A DNA stretch of 64,000 nucleotides from an uncultured Coriobacteriaceae bacterium (GCA_902778135.1 CACYWP010000007.1:117323-181322), one strand, 5' to 3'; numbered from the stretch's first letter, positions 1 through 8,615 are shown. Program-made: numbers and translations. The notes: a model not told the origin generated them from the sequence alone.

Positions 1-1123
1 GATCGAGGAGATCGACCAGGGCTACGTGTCCGAGGAGGTGCACGGCGAGCTGGAGCGCGAGGGCATCCTCGACGACGTGCGCCATGCCGGTCACTCCATC
101 ATCTCCGAGAACAGCCGCTTCGGGCAGCGCTGGGTGACCTCCATCATCACCTATCACCACATGGAGATGGGTCGCTTCGACATGCTCGAGCAGGATCGGG
201 TGATAGGCATCGCCGACCTCGAGCTGGTGGACTTCGCGGGCTCGCTGGCGGGTGTGATCATCGACCGCCTGGGCGTTGCCGGGGAGCGCGCCGGTTCGGG
301 CTCAACGGTGCTGGACGACCTGTTGGGCGCGACCTTTGCCAACGAGAAGACCATGCGTGCCCAGCTGGCCCTCTCGTCCATGCCGCTCGACGAGACCTAT
401 GTCCTGGTCGAGCTCGTGGGCGACCGCGAGATACCACGCGCGCATCTGCAGCGCATCGCCACCCGCGTGACCCACGCCTTCCGCAACAGCCTGTGGACCA
501 TCCGCGACGGCAACCTGGTGGTGATGATCGCATTGGGCGTGCGCACCTGCGTGGGGTGGGATGCCTACGAGCTCGCCGAGCGCATGCTTGGCCAGCGCAA
601 GGAGTTCGTCACGACCTGCGAGGTCAATGGCCTGCGTGCCTATGTGAGCGAGCCCTTCGAGCAGATCGACTTCGCTCCCGACCGCTACCAGCAGATATGC
701 GACCTCCTGGCCGCCCATGTCCCCGGCCAAGGCAACATGGTCCTCTTCTGGCAGCACCGCTACCTGGTGCTGGCAAGCATGGCGCACACCTTTGGGCAGA
801 TGGACATGATGCTGGACAAGCGCGTGATAGCCATGAGCCTGTACGACCTCGACCACCATACCTCCTACCTGGAGACCGCGCGCATGACCGTTGAGTTCCC
901 CGGCAGCCCGGCCGAGGCGGCAAAGGCGCTGAACGTCCATCGCAACACCTACTTCTATCGCGTGAACAAGATCTCCGAGCTGTTCTTCCTCGACCTGCGC
1001 TGCGGCGAGGACCGCCTGGCCGTCGCGTTCTTCACGCGCTTCCTGGAGGGGATGGACAACCACCTGCTCTTCGATGCCGACCACATGCCCATCAAATGGC
1101 AGCGCGCCGTGGGCCGCGCCTGA
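1..1123 (+). CDS. PucR/CdaR-type transcriptional regulator (5' end missing)
   Basis: The frame is already open at the left edge (codons count from base 2), so about 373 codons of a longer gene remain and the true start lies outside the window. The last part carries the helix-turn-helix typical of PucR/CdaR regulators, seen as ALNVHRNTYFYRVNKI near bases 927-974, followed by the usual leucine-rich helix. The rest is a mixed alpha/beta region without recognisable catalytic motifs, as expected for the sensor part of these proteins. It ends 177 bases before a flavoprotein gene on the same strand, so it may control the redox cluster downstream. That link is an inference from position only. Confidence 0.8.
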   Translation, partial: IEEIDQGYVSEEVHGELEREGILDDVRHAGHSIISENSRFGQRWVTSIITYHHMEMGRFDMLEQDRVIGIADLELVDFAGSLAGVIIDRLGVAGERAGSGSTVLDDLLGATFANEKTMRAQLALSSMPLDETYVLVELVGDREIPRAHLQRIATRVTHAFRNSLWTIRDGNLVVMIALGVRTCVGWDAYELAERMLGQRKEFVTTCEVNGLRAYVSEPFEQIDFAPDRYQQICDLLAAHVPGQGNMVLFWQHRYLVLASMAHTFGQMDMMLDKRVIAMSLYDLDHHTSYLETARMTVEFPGSPAEAAKALNVHRNTYFYRVNKISELFFLDLRCGEDRLAVAFFTRFLEGMDNHLLFDADHMPIKWQRAVGRA

Positions 1124-1300
1124 CGGCGCGCCAGATGCCGTCGCACGACCGTCGCAGCGGGGCGCATTAGTCTCTTGCCCTATGCGCAGCGCTGTAAGGC
1201 CACGTTCCATTGGTCGCTTTCAAACGATTGCACAGCGCTTTTGACCATAAGCTTTTGCTGTTAGTTCGACAGTGGGAATCGGCTTGGAGAGGGGAAAGCA

Positions 1301-2380
1301 ATGACCAAGATTCTCGGCGTGTCGTTTGGTACCAGGAACGGCAACAACGACTCCATCTGCAAGGAGGTGCTGAAGGGCGCCCAGGAGGCTGGCTGCGAGG
1401 TGGAGTTCATCCGCGCCCAGGATCTCGACATCAAGCACTGCACGGGCTGCATCGCCTGCGTCAAGGCCCTCATGAGCGGTCGCGGGAACATGTGCATCCA
1501 CAAGGACGACTTCGACTGGCTGGCCTACAAGATGTTCACCTCCGACGGCATCGTCATGGTCGACCCGATCTTCGAGACGGGTGCGTCCGGCCTGTTCCAC
1601 ACCATCATGGACCGCTTCGGGCCCCGCATGGACACCGGAAACAACTTCATCGGCATGCAGATCGCCAAGGACATCATCGAGCATGGCGGCAAGGGCACCG
1701 TCCCGCCCGAGTGCGTCTTCCACACCGGCATCCCCGTGTCCTACATCGGCATCGGCGGCTCCGACTGGGGCACCCACATCCAGTCCGACCACCAGATCCA
1801 GTCCATGACGCCCGCATGGAAGGTCATTGACAACGAGTGGATCGCCTGGTCCAAGACCGCGCTGATGAAGGACGAGGTCGTGGCGCGCGCCCACCAGATC
1901 GGCATCAACCTCGCCGAGGCCGCCAAGGATCCCGAGCATGCCGAGTACAAGGGCGAGAAGGGCGTCTGCCCGCACTGCAACTGCAACGACTTCTACCTGT
2001 ACCCCGGCACCAACCGCGCCGTGTGTGCCGTGTGCGGCCTGCAGGGCAAGATCGTCATCGACGCCAAGGGCGCCGTCACGGTCGAGTACGCCGAGCACGA
2101 CCTGTGCGACGAGGACGGCAACGTCATCTACGACGAGGACGGCGCCCCGGCCTTCCCCGGTATCTACGACGAGCAGGGTCGCGAGCGCGCCCACGACACC
2201 ATGGGCGGCAAGCAGATCCATGGCGAGGACATCGGCAAGAACGAGGGCATCCTCGCCGAGATGCAGAAGACCCCCGAGTACAAGGCCCGCGTCGCCGCGT
2301 ACAAGGAGTTCCTGTCGCCCGTCAAGCCCGACGAGGCCGACCGCTACGCCAGGTTCCAGGACCTGGGCGCCCGCCAATAA
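1301..2380 (+). CDS. Flavodoxin-fold FMN/Fe-S oxidoreductase with C-terminal zinc-ribbon-like domain
   Basis: A 359-residue protein starting at ATG 1301 after a strong GGAGAGGGGA ribosome site. The N-terminal half has the NADPH-dependent FMN reductase/iron-sulfur flavoprotein fold: a phosphate-binding loop GTRNGNNDSIC at about residues 10-20, then a CTGCIAC cluster (Cys47, 50, 53) with a further Cys65 before the conserved KDD. A second cysteine group (Cys223, 226, 242, 245, with Cys228) near residues 223-246 looks like a zinc ribbon or rubredoxin-like site. The protein probably shuttles electrons between flavin and a partner. A terminator-like hairpin follows, so it is probably transcribed apart from the next gene although the theme is shared. 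The substrate is not known. Confidence 0.85.
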   Translation: MTKILGVSFGTRNGNNDSICKEVLKGAQEAGCEVEFIRAQDLDIKHCTGCIACVKALMSGRGNMCIHKDDFDWLAYKMFTSDGIVMVDPIFETGASGLFHTIMDRFGPRMDTGNNFIGMQIAKDIIEHGGKGTVPPECVFHTGIPVSYIGIGGSDWGTHIQSDHQIQSMTPAWKVIDNEWIAWSKTALMKDEVVARAHQIGINLAEAAKDPEHAEYKGEKGVCPHCNCNDFYLYPGTNRAVCAVCGLQGKIVIDAKGAVTVEYAEHDLCDEDGNVIYDEDGAPAFPGIYDEQGRERAHDTMGGKQIHGEDIGKNEGILAEMQKTPEYKARVAAYKEFLSPVKPDEADRYARFQDLGARQ

Positions 2381-2390
2381 GCACAACCCG

Positions 2391-2420
2391 AGGGCCCTTG
2401 TCCATTTGCACAAGGGCCCT
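2391..2420 (+). terminator. Strong hairpin after flavoprotein gene
   Basis: An 11-bp perfect stem (AGGGCCCTTGT at 2391-2401 with its complement at 2410-2420) and an 8-base loop, ten bases after the stop codon. A short T-containing stretch follows. A factor-independent terminator is the simplest reading. Confidence 0.75.
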
Positions 2421-2465
2421 TACGCACTTTGTGTGGCAGCATCGGTTGCATACACATAGATTGGC

Positions 2466-2484
2466 CGTTCTCACTGTGAGAACG
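2466..2484. promoter_or_regulatory. Perfect palindrome upstream of FAD reductase gene (candidate operator)
   Basis: CGTTCTCAC, one base, then GTGAGAACG: a perfect 9-bp inverted repeat with a single-base centre, 79 bases before the FAD reductase start. The spacing suits a dimeric DNA-binding regulator better than a terminator. No regulator can be assigned from sequence alone. Confidence 0.5.
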
Positions 2485-2563
2485 TTGTAGTCAGGGTAAT
2501 TGGGTCGTCTGCACGAGCGGGCGACCGTACGGATAGAGATCGGACGATACAAGGAGGATTCGT

Positions 2564-4108
2564 ATGGCAAAGCAGCTTGAGGCCGATGTCGTCGTCGTTG
2601 CCGCTGGCCTGTCGGGACTGGCAGCCGCAATCTCCGCCGCCGAGAACGGCGCGAGCGTCATCTGCCTGGAGAAGGCGTCCAACACCGGTGGCGCTGCCAA
2701 CATGGGCATGGGTCCCTGCGCGGCCGGCTCGCCCGTCCAGAAGATGAGCGGCATCACCCTCACCCCTGGCGAGCTGTTCCGTCGCCACATGTTCTACACC
2801 CATTACCAGGTCGACGCCAAGCTGGTAAAGGCCTACTACGACAAGTCCGGTGACACCATCCAGTGGCTGATGGACATGGGCGTCGTCTTCAACTCCGTGC
2901 GTCCCGCCTTCCGCGCCGGCGAGCGCACCAAGGCCTATGCCGATGGCGAGTACACCTGGCACGTCGTCCAGCCCGAGGACGGCTCCGAGCCCGGCCCGCG
3001 CGCCGCGACCACGATGACCAAGCGCATGACCGAGAAGGCCCAGGACCTGGGCGTCGAGTTCATGCTCGAGACCCCCGGCACCGACCTGATCACCGACGAG
3101 GACGGCGCCATCTGCGGCGTCAAGGCCGTCGACAAGTCCGGCGAGGAGATCGAGATCTCCTGCAAGGCCGCCATCGTCGCCACCGGCGGCTTCGGCCACA
3201 ACACCGAGATGATCAAGGACCTCATCGGCCTCGAGTGGGGCAAGAACCTCTTCTCCTTCGCCATCCCCGGCATGGACGGCGACGGCTTCAACATGTGCCA
3301 CAAGGTTGGCGCGGGCCACACCCCCGTCACCATGGAGATGATGTACCAGCTGCCCGACAACATGAACCACTTCTACGTCGAGGGCGCCTTCCGCCAGCCC
3401 TGCTACTGGTGCGACCGTCTGGGCGAGCGCTTCATGCCCGAGGACGAGGTCTTCAACACCACCTTCGTCGGCAATGCCATCAACCACCTGCCCGGCAAGG
3501 TCGGCTATGCCATCTTCGACGCCAACATGCTCAAGCGCTGGAAGAAGTACGGTCCCGACATCGTCTCCCACGTGCATCCGCATGACCTCTACGAGGGCTT
3601 CGAGGCCCAGTGGAACGCCGATCTCGAGACCTACAAGGACGCTGACGGCAACCCCTACATCGCCCAGGCCGACACCCTCGAGGAGCTCGCCGAGAAGCTC
3701 GGCATCAACGTCGATGGCTTCGTCGCCGCGGTCGAGGAGTACAACGAGATGTGCGCCGAGGGCTATGACGCCCTGTTCGAGAAGGACCGCCAGTTCATGA
3801 TCCCTCTGGAGGAGGGTCCCTTCTACGGCTGCAAGCAGTTCATGGGCGCCTACGGCACCCTGGGCGGCGTGCTGGTCAACCACAAGCTCGAGGTCATGAC
3901 CGACGACTACGAGACCATCCCCGGCCTGTACTGCGTCGGCACCGACGCCTGCACCATCTATGGCGACTCCTACAACTTCTGCATCCCCGGCAACACCATG
4001 GGCTTCTGCCTGAACTCCGGCCGCATCGCCGGCGAGAACGCCGCGATGCTTGCCTTCGAGGGCGGGGACGACGAGGACTGGGACGACGGTGACGGCGATT
4101 GGGACTAG
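2564..4108 (+). CDS. Soluble FAD-dependent reductase, fumarate-reductase/KstD flavoprotein family
   Basis: A 514-residue protein from ATG 2564 with an AAGGAGG ribosome site. The N-terminal dinucleotide-binding loop reads AAGLSG (residues 13-18), so the first glycine of the usual GxGxxG is alanine. It is followed by the conserved acidic strand end (CLEK) and a TGG(A)xN segment. The C-terminal segment has the family's IPGLYCVGTDA and GNTMGFCLNSGRIAG motifs that close the FAD site. There is no Tat or Sec signal and no flavocytochrome domain, so the enzyme should be cytosolic and take electrons from a protein partner, plausibly the Fe-S genes downstream. The C-terminus is an unusual acidic tail (EGGDDEDWDDGDGDWD). 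The oxidised substrate (fumarate, enoate, steroid or other) cannot be read from the sequence. Confidence 0.88.
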   Translation: MAKQLEADVVVVAAGLSGLAAAISAAENGASVICLEKASNTGGAANMGMGPCAAGSPVQKMSGITLTPGELFRRHMFYTHYQVDAKLVKAYYDKSGDTIQWLMDMGVVFNSVRPAFRAGERTKAYADGEYTWHVVQPEDGSEPGPRAATTMTKRMTEKAQDLGVEFMLETPGTDLITDEDGAICGVKAVDKSGEEIEISCKAAIVATGGFGHNTEMIKDLIGLEWGKNLFSFAIPGMDGDGFNMCHKVGAGHTPVTMEMMYQLPDNMNHFYVEGAFRQPCYWCDRLGERFMPEDEVFNTTFVGNAINHLPGKVGYAIFDANMLKRWKKYGPDIVSHVHPHDLYEGFEAQWNADLETYKDADGNPYIAQADTLEELAEKLGINVDGFVAAVEEYNEMCAEGYDALFEKDRQFMIPLEEGPFYGCKQFMGAYGTLGGVLVNHKLEVMTDDYETIPGLYCVGTDACTIYGDSYNFCIPGNTMGFCLNSGRIAGENAAMLAFEGGDDEDWDDGDGDWD

Positions 4109-4133
4109 TCGCTTGCGGTAACTGACGTGCCTT

Positions 4134-4163
4134 GCGGGGCCCCTGTGCCAGGGGTCCCGCTTT
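4134..4163 (+). terminator. Terminator-like hairpin between FAD reductase and Fe-S flavoprotein
   Basis: GCGGGGCCCCTG (4134-4145), a three-base loop and CAGGGGTCCCGC (4149-4160), followed by TTT. One G/T mismatch in a 12-bp stem. It lies 25 bases after the stop codon. Confidence 0.7.
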
Positions 4164-4270
4164 CGGGGTTATTCGGGCGATGGGGGTCCCTCTCGTTCCG
4201 TTCGCTGGCAAGGGGAGCCTGTCCCATCACCTGACCCCACCAACCAAGAGTGAAGAGAGGAGAGGAGCGC

Positions 4271-6394
4271 ATGAAGCTGACGATCGATGGCCAGCAGGTC
4301 GAGGCGCAAGAGGGCCAGTCAGTCCTCAACGCGGCCCTTGCCGCCGGCATCTTCGTTCCGCATCTGTGCGGCCATCCCGACCTGGAGCCCATCGGGGGAT
4401 GCGGTCTCTGCATGGTCGAGGTGGAGGGGTGCGACGAGCCCGTTCGTGCCTGCATGACCAAGGCAGAGGATGGCATGGTCGTCAACACCAAGGGTGATGC
4501 CGCCGACAGGCTGCGTCGCCTGGCGATGGAGCTGATCCTGGCCACCCACCCCGCCGACTGCACCGGCTGCCCCAAGTACGGCGTCTGCGAGCTGCAGTCC
4601 ATGTACCAGTACATGGGCGTCTCGCCGCAGCGCTGGCGTTGCAAGGGCCGCACGGTTCCCGCCGACACCTCCAACCCGCTGATCTCGCACGGGTTCACCC
4701 GCTGCATCCGCTGCGGACGCTGCGTGCGCGCCTGCGAGGAGCTGCGTGGCGTCGGTGCCATCGGCTTCCACCGCGCCGAGGACGGCTCGATGCGCGTCGC
4801 CATCAACGGCGCATCCCTGCAGGAGGCGGGCTGCCGCTTCTGCGGTGCCTGCATCGAGGTGTGCCCCACCGGTTCCATCGTGGACATGGTCGGTCTCGTC
4901 AAGGAGAACCGCAGCCGCGAGGACAATGTCGTCCCGTGCCGCTCGGGCTGCCCCGCGCACATCGACATCCCGCGCTACCTGCGCTACGTCAAGGCTGGCG
5001 AGTGGGAGAAGGCAACCGCCGTCGTGCGCGAGAAGGTGCCGTTCCCCGAGAGCCTCGGCAACATCTGCACCCACAACTGCCAGGGCGAGTGCAAGCGCAA
5101 CTACCTGCAGGAGCCGCTCTCGATCTGCCGCCTGAAGCGCGCCGCTGCGGTGCGCGATACCGGCGAGTGGAAGAGTCGCGTGCGCCACGAGCCCCTCACG
5201 GGCAAGAGGGTCGCAGTGGTCGGCGCAGGCCCCGGTGGCCTCACCGCGGCGCTCTTCCTTGCCGAGAAGGGTCACAAGGTCGACGTCTTCGAGGCCAATG
5301 CCAAGGTGGGCGGCCAGATGCGCTATGGCATCCCGGCCTACCGCCTGCCCGACGAGATCGTCGACCGCGAGGTCGCGACCATCCTCGAGATCAGCCAGGG
5401 CGACGACGCCGAGCCGCGCATCCAGCTGAAGTGCAACGAGTGCGTGAAGGACGTCAAGGCGCTGCTTTCCCAGGGCTACGACGCCGTGCTCGTCACCGTG
5501 GGCACCTTCCAGGGCAACGTGCTGCCCATGAAGGGACACGACCTGCAGAACGTGTACGTCAACACCGAGTTCCTCAAGGCTGCCCGCGAGGGCGAGCCGC
5601 AACCGGTCGAGGGTGGCCGCGTCGTGGTGCTGGGTGGCGGCAACGTCGCCTACGACTGCGCACGCACCGCCGTGCGCCTTGGTGCGGCAAGCGTCGACGT
5701 GGCGTGCCTCGAGGCCGAGGCCGTCATGACCTCCACGCCCGAGGAGCGCGAGGAGGCTGCCGAGGAGGGCATCGTCCTGCACGACGCCTACGCCTTCACC
5801 TCCATCAACGACGATGGGACCGGCAAGGTCGGCTCCATGACCATCCACAAGATCGCGAAGTTCTACTTCGACGAGAACCGCCGCGCGGTGACCGAGCTGG
5901 TCGAGGGTGGCGAGCTGACGCTGCCGGCAGACTACGTTATCTTCGGCGTGGGCCAGAAGCCCGAGGACACCATGGGCTTCGATCTCGAGCTGACCCATGG
6001 TCCGTACGTGGTGGCCGACGACAACCACGCGACCAGCGCCGAGGGCATCTTTGCCGCAGGCGACGTGGTCACCGGCACCAAGAGCGTCATCGGTGCCATC
6101 GCAGAGGGCCGCGAGGCCGCAAGCGCCATCGACCGCTACCTGGGCGGCGACGGCGACATCTCGGCAGAGCTGCTCGACCCCGAGCCGGTGGAGAAGGAGC
6201 TGGGCAAGGCCCCGGCGGAATTCTACACGCCCGCCGTGCAGCCCAAGATGGCTCCCGCCGAGGAGCGCAAGGGCAACTTCGTGCAGTACGAGTGCCCGTT
6301 CACCGAGGACGAGGCAAGGTGCGAGGCGAGCCGCTGCCTGCAGTGCGACCTGCGCCTTACCATCACCAAGCCGCGCCTGTGGAACGAATACTAG
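4271..6394 (+). CDS. Multi-cluster Fe-S NAD(P) flavoprotein (NuoG-like N-terminus + GltD-like FAD/NAD domains)
   Basis: A 707-residue protein. I use ATG 4271, preceded by GGAGAGGAG, rather than the in-frame GTG at 4250. Order of domains: a 2Fe-2S ferredoxin domain with Cys33, 44, 47 and 61; a NuoG-type His/Cys 4Fe-4S site (His93, Cys97, 100, 106); two 4Fe-4S motifs (CIRCGRCVRAC and CRFCGACIEVC) around residues 146-200; then a GltD/NfnB-type region with its own cysteines, FAD loop VAVVGAGPGGL near residue 315 and NAD(P) loop VVVLGGGNVAYDCA near 453. The family moves electrons between NAD(P)H, FAD and Fe-S chains. With the next gene, whose start lies 14 bases after this stop, it probably forms an NAD(P)H:acceptor module feeding the FAD reductase upstream. 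Electron bifurcation is possible but not shown. Confidence 0.9.
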   Translation: MKLTIDGQQVEAQEGQSVLNAALAAGIFVPHLCGHPDLEPIGGCGLCMVEVEGCDEPVRACMTKAEDGMVVNTKGDAADRLRRLAMELILATHPADCTGCPKYGVCELQSMYQYMGVSPQRWRCKGRTVPADTSNPLISHGFTRCIRCGRCVRACEELRGVGAIGFHRAEDGSMRVAINGASLQEAGCRFCGACIEVCPTGSIVDMVGLVKENRSREDNVVPCRSGCPAHIDIPRYLRYVKAGEWEKATAVVREKVPFPESLGNICTHNCQGECKRNYLQEPLSICRLKRAAAVRDTGEWKSRVRHEPLTGKRVAVVGAGPGGLTAALFLAEKGHKVDVFEANAKVGGQMRYGIPAYRLPDEIVDREVATILEISQGDDAEPRIQLKCNECVKDVKALLSQGYDAVLVTVGTFQGNVLPMKGHDLQNVYVNTEFLKAAREGEPQPVEGGRVVVLGGGNVAYDCARTAVRLGAASVDVACLEAEAVMTSTPEEREEAAEEGIVLHDAYAFTSINDDGTGKVGSMTIHKIAKFYFDENRRAVTELVEGGELTLPADYVIFGVGQKPEDTMGFDLELTHGPYVVADDNHATSAEGIFAAGDVVTGTKSVIGAIAEGREAASAIDRYLGGDGDISAELLDPEPVEKELGKAPAEFYTPAVQPKMAPAEERKGNFVQYECPFTEDEARCEASRCLQCDLRLTITKPRLWNEY

Positions 6395-6407
6395 GGGAGG
6401 GGGAACC

Positions 6408-7136
6408 ATGGACTACGCAATCGACAAGGCTGGCACCACGACCGTCCAGGCATTGCTTGACGCAGCGGGCGCCTCTGCCGAGGACCTCAAGGCGGTCTGG
6501 CTCTCCTATCCGACGGCATCCTTCGTGCCGGCTGCCCAGTTTGCCAGCGAGCTCGAGGTCGCAGAGGGTACCGAGACCCTGCGCACCTATGGCGAGGGCG
6601 ACTGCATGGCCGATGCCCTGTACAAGGTGATCGGCGAGCTGCGCATGGCCACCGAGTGCACCTGCACCTTCGGTCACGAGGGCGGCTACCAGCTGCACAC
6701 CATCATGGGCGACGCCTGCACCAAGAAGGGCAGGCCGACCGACATCGCCCTGATGCGCGACCTTGCCCCCGTGATGGAGAAGCAGGCCATCTGCGGAGAG
6801 GGCAGGGCCATCGGCCGCGTGACGACCCAGGCGCTCGACCTCTTCGGCGCCGAGATCGAGCCGCACTTCGCCAAGCGCCAGTGCCCCACCGGTGGCTGCG
6901 AGGCCTTCAAGACCTATCACGTCCTGGTGAGCAAGTGCACCGGCTGCGGCAAGTGCCTCAAGGCCTGCGATGATGGCGCCATTCTCGGCAAGGCCAAGTT
7001 CGTGCACGTCGTCAACCAGAAGAAGTGCACCCAGTGCGGACAGTGCCTGGAGGCCTGCCCCGAAGGCGCCATCGTGCGCGCCGGCGCCAAGAAGCCCAAG
7101 ACGCCGCCGAAGCCCATTCCGGTGCGTCGCAAGTAG
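6408..7136 (+). CDS. NuoF-derived Fe-S subunit lacking the FMN domain, with two C-terminal 4Fe-4S motifs
   Basis: A 242-residue protein from ATG 6408 behind GGGGAGGGGGAACC. The middle resembles the C-terminal 4Fe-4S domain of NuoF/HydB (a helical bundle ending in AICGEGRA, Cys129), but the classical SCGxCxPCR ligand motif is reduced to ECTC (Cys84, Cys86). The roughly 240-residue FMN/NADH-binding part of NuoF is absent. The C-terminus holds two ferredoxin motifs, CTGCGKCLKAC and CTQCGQCLEAC, then a Lys/Pro-rich tail. It closely follows the Fe-S flavoprotein gene and is probably its electron-relay partner, the flavin and nicotinamide chemistry being done by the larger subunit. Confidence 0.85.
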   Translation: MDYAIDKAGTTTVQALLDAAGASAEDLKAVWLSYPTASFVPAAQFASELEVAEGTETLRTYGEGDCMADALYKVIGELRMATECTCTFGHEGGYQLHTIMGDACTKKGRPTDIALMRDLAPVMEKQAICGEGRAIGRVTTQALDLFGAEIEPHFAKRQCPTGGCEAFKTYHVLVSKCTGCGKCLKACDDGAILGKAKFVHVVNQKKCTQCGQCLEACPEGAIVRAGAKKPKTPPKPIPVRRK

Positions 7137-7164
7137 ACAGGGGAAAGGGAGAGGGGCCCTTGTA

Positions 7165-7194
7165 GGGGGCCGGCAGCCTCGGCTGTCGGCCCCC
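7165..7194 (+). terminator. GC-rich hairpin after the redox operon
   Basis: GGGGGCCGGCAG pairs with CTGTCGGCCCCC (one G/T pair) around a six-base loop, 28 bases after the stop codon. There is no T-run, so termination may be weak or Rho-dependent. Confidence 0.5.
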
Positions 7195-7195
7195 G

Positions 7196-7271
7196 TTCGA
7201 CCGTCTGGGACGGTTCTCCACGGTCGAAAACCCGTTCGTTCGACCGTCTGGGACGGTTCTCCACGGTCGAA
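7196..7271. repeat. Two copies of the 33-base dispersed palindrome
   Basis: Copies at 7196-7228 and 7239-7271. Each begins TTCGACCGTCTGGGACGG and ends CCACGGTCGAA. The outer arms TTCGACCGT/ACGGTCGAA are complementary and the centre contains GGGACGGTTCTCC. The two copies are identical and ten bases apart. The same element recurs near 8.7, 17.0-17.2 and 63.6 kb, always between genes. Confidence 0.9.
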
Positions 7272-7284
7272 AACCCGTCCCGCC

Positions 7285-7302
7285 GGACGAAGGCCCCGCT
7301 CC
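7285..7302. repeat. Degenerate copy of the second palindrome family
   Basis: GGACGAAGGCCCCGCTCC, an imperfect copy of the GGACGA...TCCGTCC element seen cleanly at 8699 and 27092. It lies just after the tandem 33-base palindromes. Confidence 0.4.
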
Positions 7303-7411
7303 GATCGTCCGTCCGTGGTGGTTCGTTGCTGCTAACTCTTGCACGGCATCGAGGGCATGACGGGTGGGTATACTTGCTGCTTGTCAACCGCATCGAAAGG
7401 AAGCGTCAGAC

Positions 7412-8554
7412 ATGTCCAACACCAACCCCGTGCGCATCGCGCTCATCACCGGCTACCTCGGGGCCGGCAAAACCACCCTGCTCAACAACATCCTGGCGAA
7501 CGACAAGGGCATCCGCGCCGCCGTCATCGTCAACGACATCGGCGAGGTCAACATCGACGCCGACCTCATCGCCCAGCGCGGCGTGGTCAGCCAGGTCGAC
7601 GACAACCTCGTCCCCCTGACCAACGGCTGCATCTGCTGCACCTTGGCCGACGACCTCGCCCGCCAGCTGACCGAGCTTGCGGAGTCCGGCAAGTTCGACC
7701 ACATCATCATCGAGGCCTCCGGCATCTGCGAGCCCATCCCCATCGCCTTCACCATCGACAACTTCTGCAAGCAGGAGGCCATGCGCGGTGTCGAGATCGA
7801 CCTGGACAACATCATTGCCGTGGTCGACAGCGCCCGCATGTTCGACCAGTTCAACGGTGGCCGCGACCTGCTGGCCGACGACATCGACGACGAGGACATC
7901 GAGGCCCTGCTCATCCAGCAGATCGAGTTCTGCACGACCCTGGTGCTGAACAAGGCCGACCTGGTGAGCCCCGAGCAGCTGGCGGAGCTGCGCGCGCTGG
8001 TGCGCGGCCTGCAGAAGGACGCCAAGATCATCTCCGCGGAGCAGGGGCAGGTCGACGTCTCCGAGGTCCTCTCCACCGACCGTTTCGACTTCGACCGCGC
8101 CTACGAGTCGGCCGCCTGGATGGATGCCATGGAGCATCCCGAGGAGCATGAGGATCCCGAGGTGCTCGAGTATGACATCGAGACCTTCGTCTACGAGCGC
8201 AGGAAGCCCTTCGACATGGACCAGCTGGAGTCCTTCGCCCAGAACTGGCCGGACGAGATCATCCGCTGCAAGGGCATTGCGTGGTTTGCCGACGATCCCA
8301 ACATGGCCTACGTGTTCGAGCAGGCGGGCCACCAGATCCACCTGCAAGAGAACGGCCTGTTCGTCGACTCCGCTCCCGAGGCCGAGAAGCAGAAGATCAT
8401 CGCCGCCAATCCCGAGATTCTCGAGCACTGGGATCCCGAGGTGGGCGATCGCATGACCAAGCTGGTCGTCATCGGCCGCCACATGAAGAAGGACGAGGTC
8501 ATCACGGGCTTCGACTCGTGCCTGGTGGAATGGAAGCCAGACGAGCTGTACTAG
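7412..8554 (+). CDS. CobW/COG0523-type G3E GTPase (metallochaperone)
   Basis: A 380-residue protein starting at ATG 7412 (GAAAGGAAG upstream). The P-loop GYLGAGKT lies at residues 14-21, the metal-binding signature GCICC at 72-76, and the base-specificity motif NKAD near 179. The CobW C-terminal domain occupies the last 130 residues. Proteins of this family use GTP hydrolysis to hand zinc, cobalt or another metal to a client enzyme. The zinc/cobalt choice cannot be decided by eye, but the gene lies upstream of an ECF system that looks corrinoid-specific. It is flanked by palindromic repeats upstream and a good terminator downstream, so it is probably monocistronic. Confidence 0.93.
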   Translation: MSNTNPVRIALITGYLGAGKTTLLNNILANDKGIRAAVIVNDIGEVNIDADLIAQRGVVSQVDDNLVPLTNGCICCTLADDLARQLTELAESGKFDHIIIEASGICEPIPIAFTIDNFCKQEAMRGVEIDLDNIIAVVDSARMFDQFNGGRDLLADDIDDEDIEALLIQQIEFCTTLVLNKADLVSPEQLAELRALVRGLQKDAKIISAEQGQVDVSEVLSTDRFDFDRAYESAAWMDAMEHPEEHEDPEVLEYDIETFVYERRKPFDMDQLESFAQNWPDEIIRCKGIAWFADDPNMAYVFEQAGHQIHLQENGLFVDSAPEAEKQKIIAANPEILEHWDPEVGDRMTKLVVIGRHMKKDEVITGFDSCLVEWKPDELY

Positions 8555-8581
8555 GCACTTACAAGTAGACATGTGCTGTCG

Positions 8582-8615
8582 GCGGGACCGGGAAGAGCTC
8601 GGTCCCGCTATTTTG
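8582..8615 (+). terminator. Terminator of cobW-like gene
   Basis: GCGGGACCG (8582-8590) pairs perfectly with CGGTCCCGC (8600-8608), followed by TATTTTGTT. A classical hairpin plus T-rich tail 28 bases after the stop. Confidence 0.85.

Noticed and set aside
4319..6409. A long minus-strand frame opposite the Fe-S flavoprotein
   Set aside because: His/Ala/Val/Leu-rich shadow of a gene with complete Fe-S and nucleotide-binding motifs on the plus strand.
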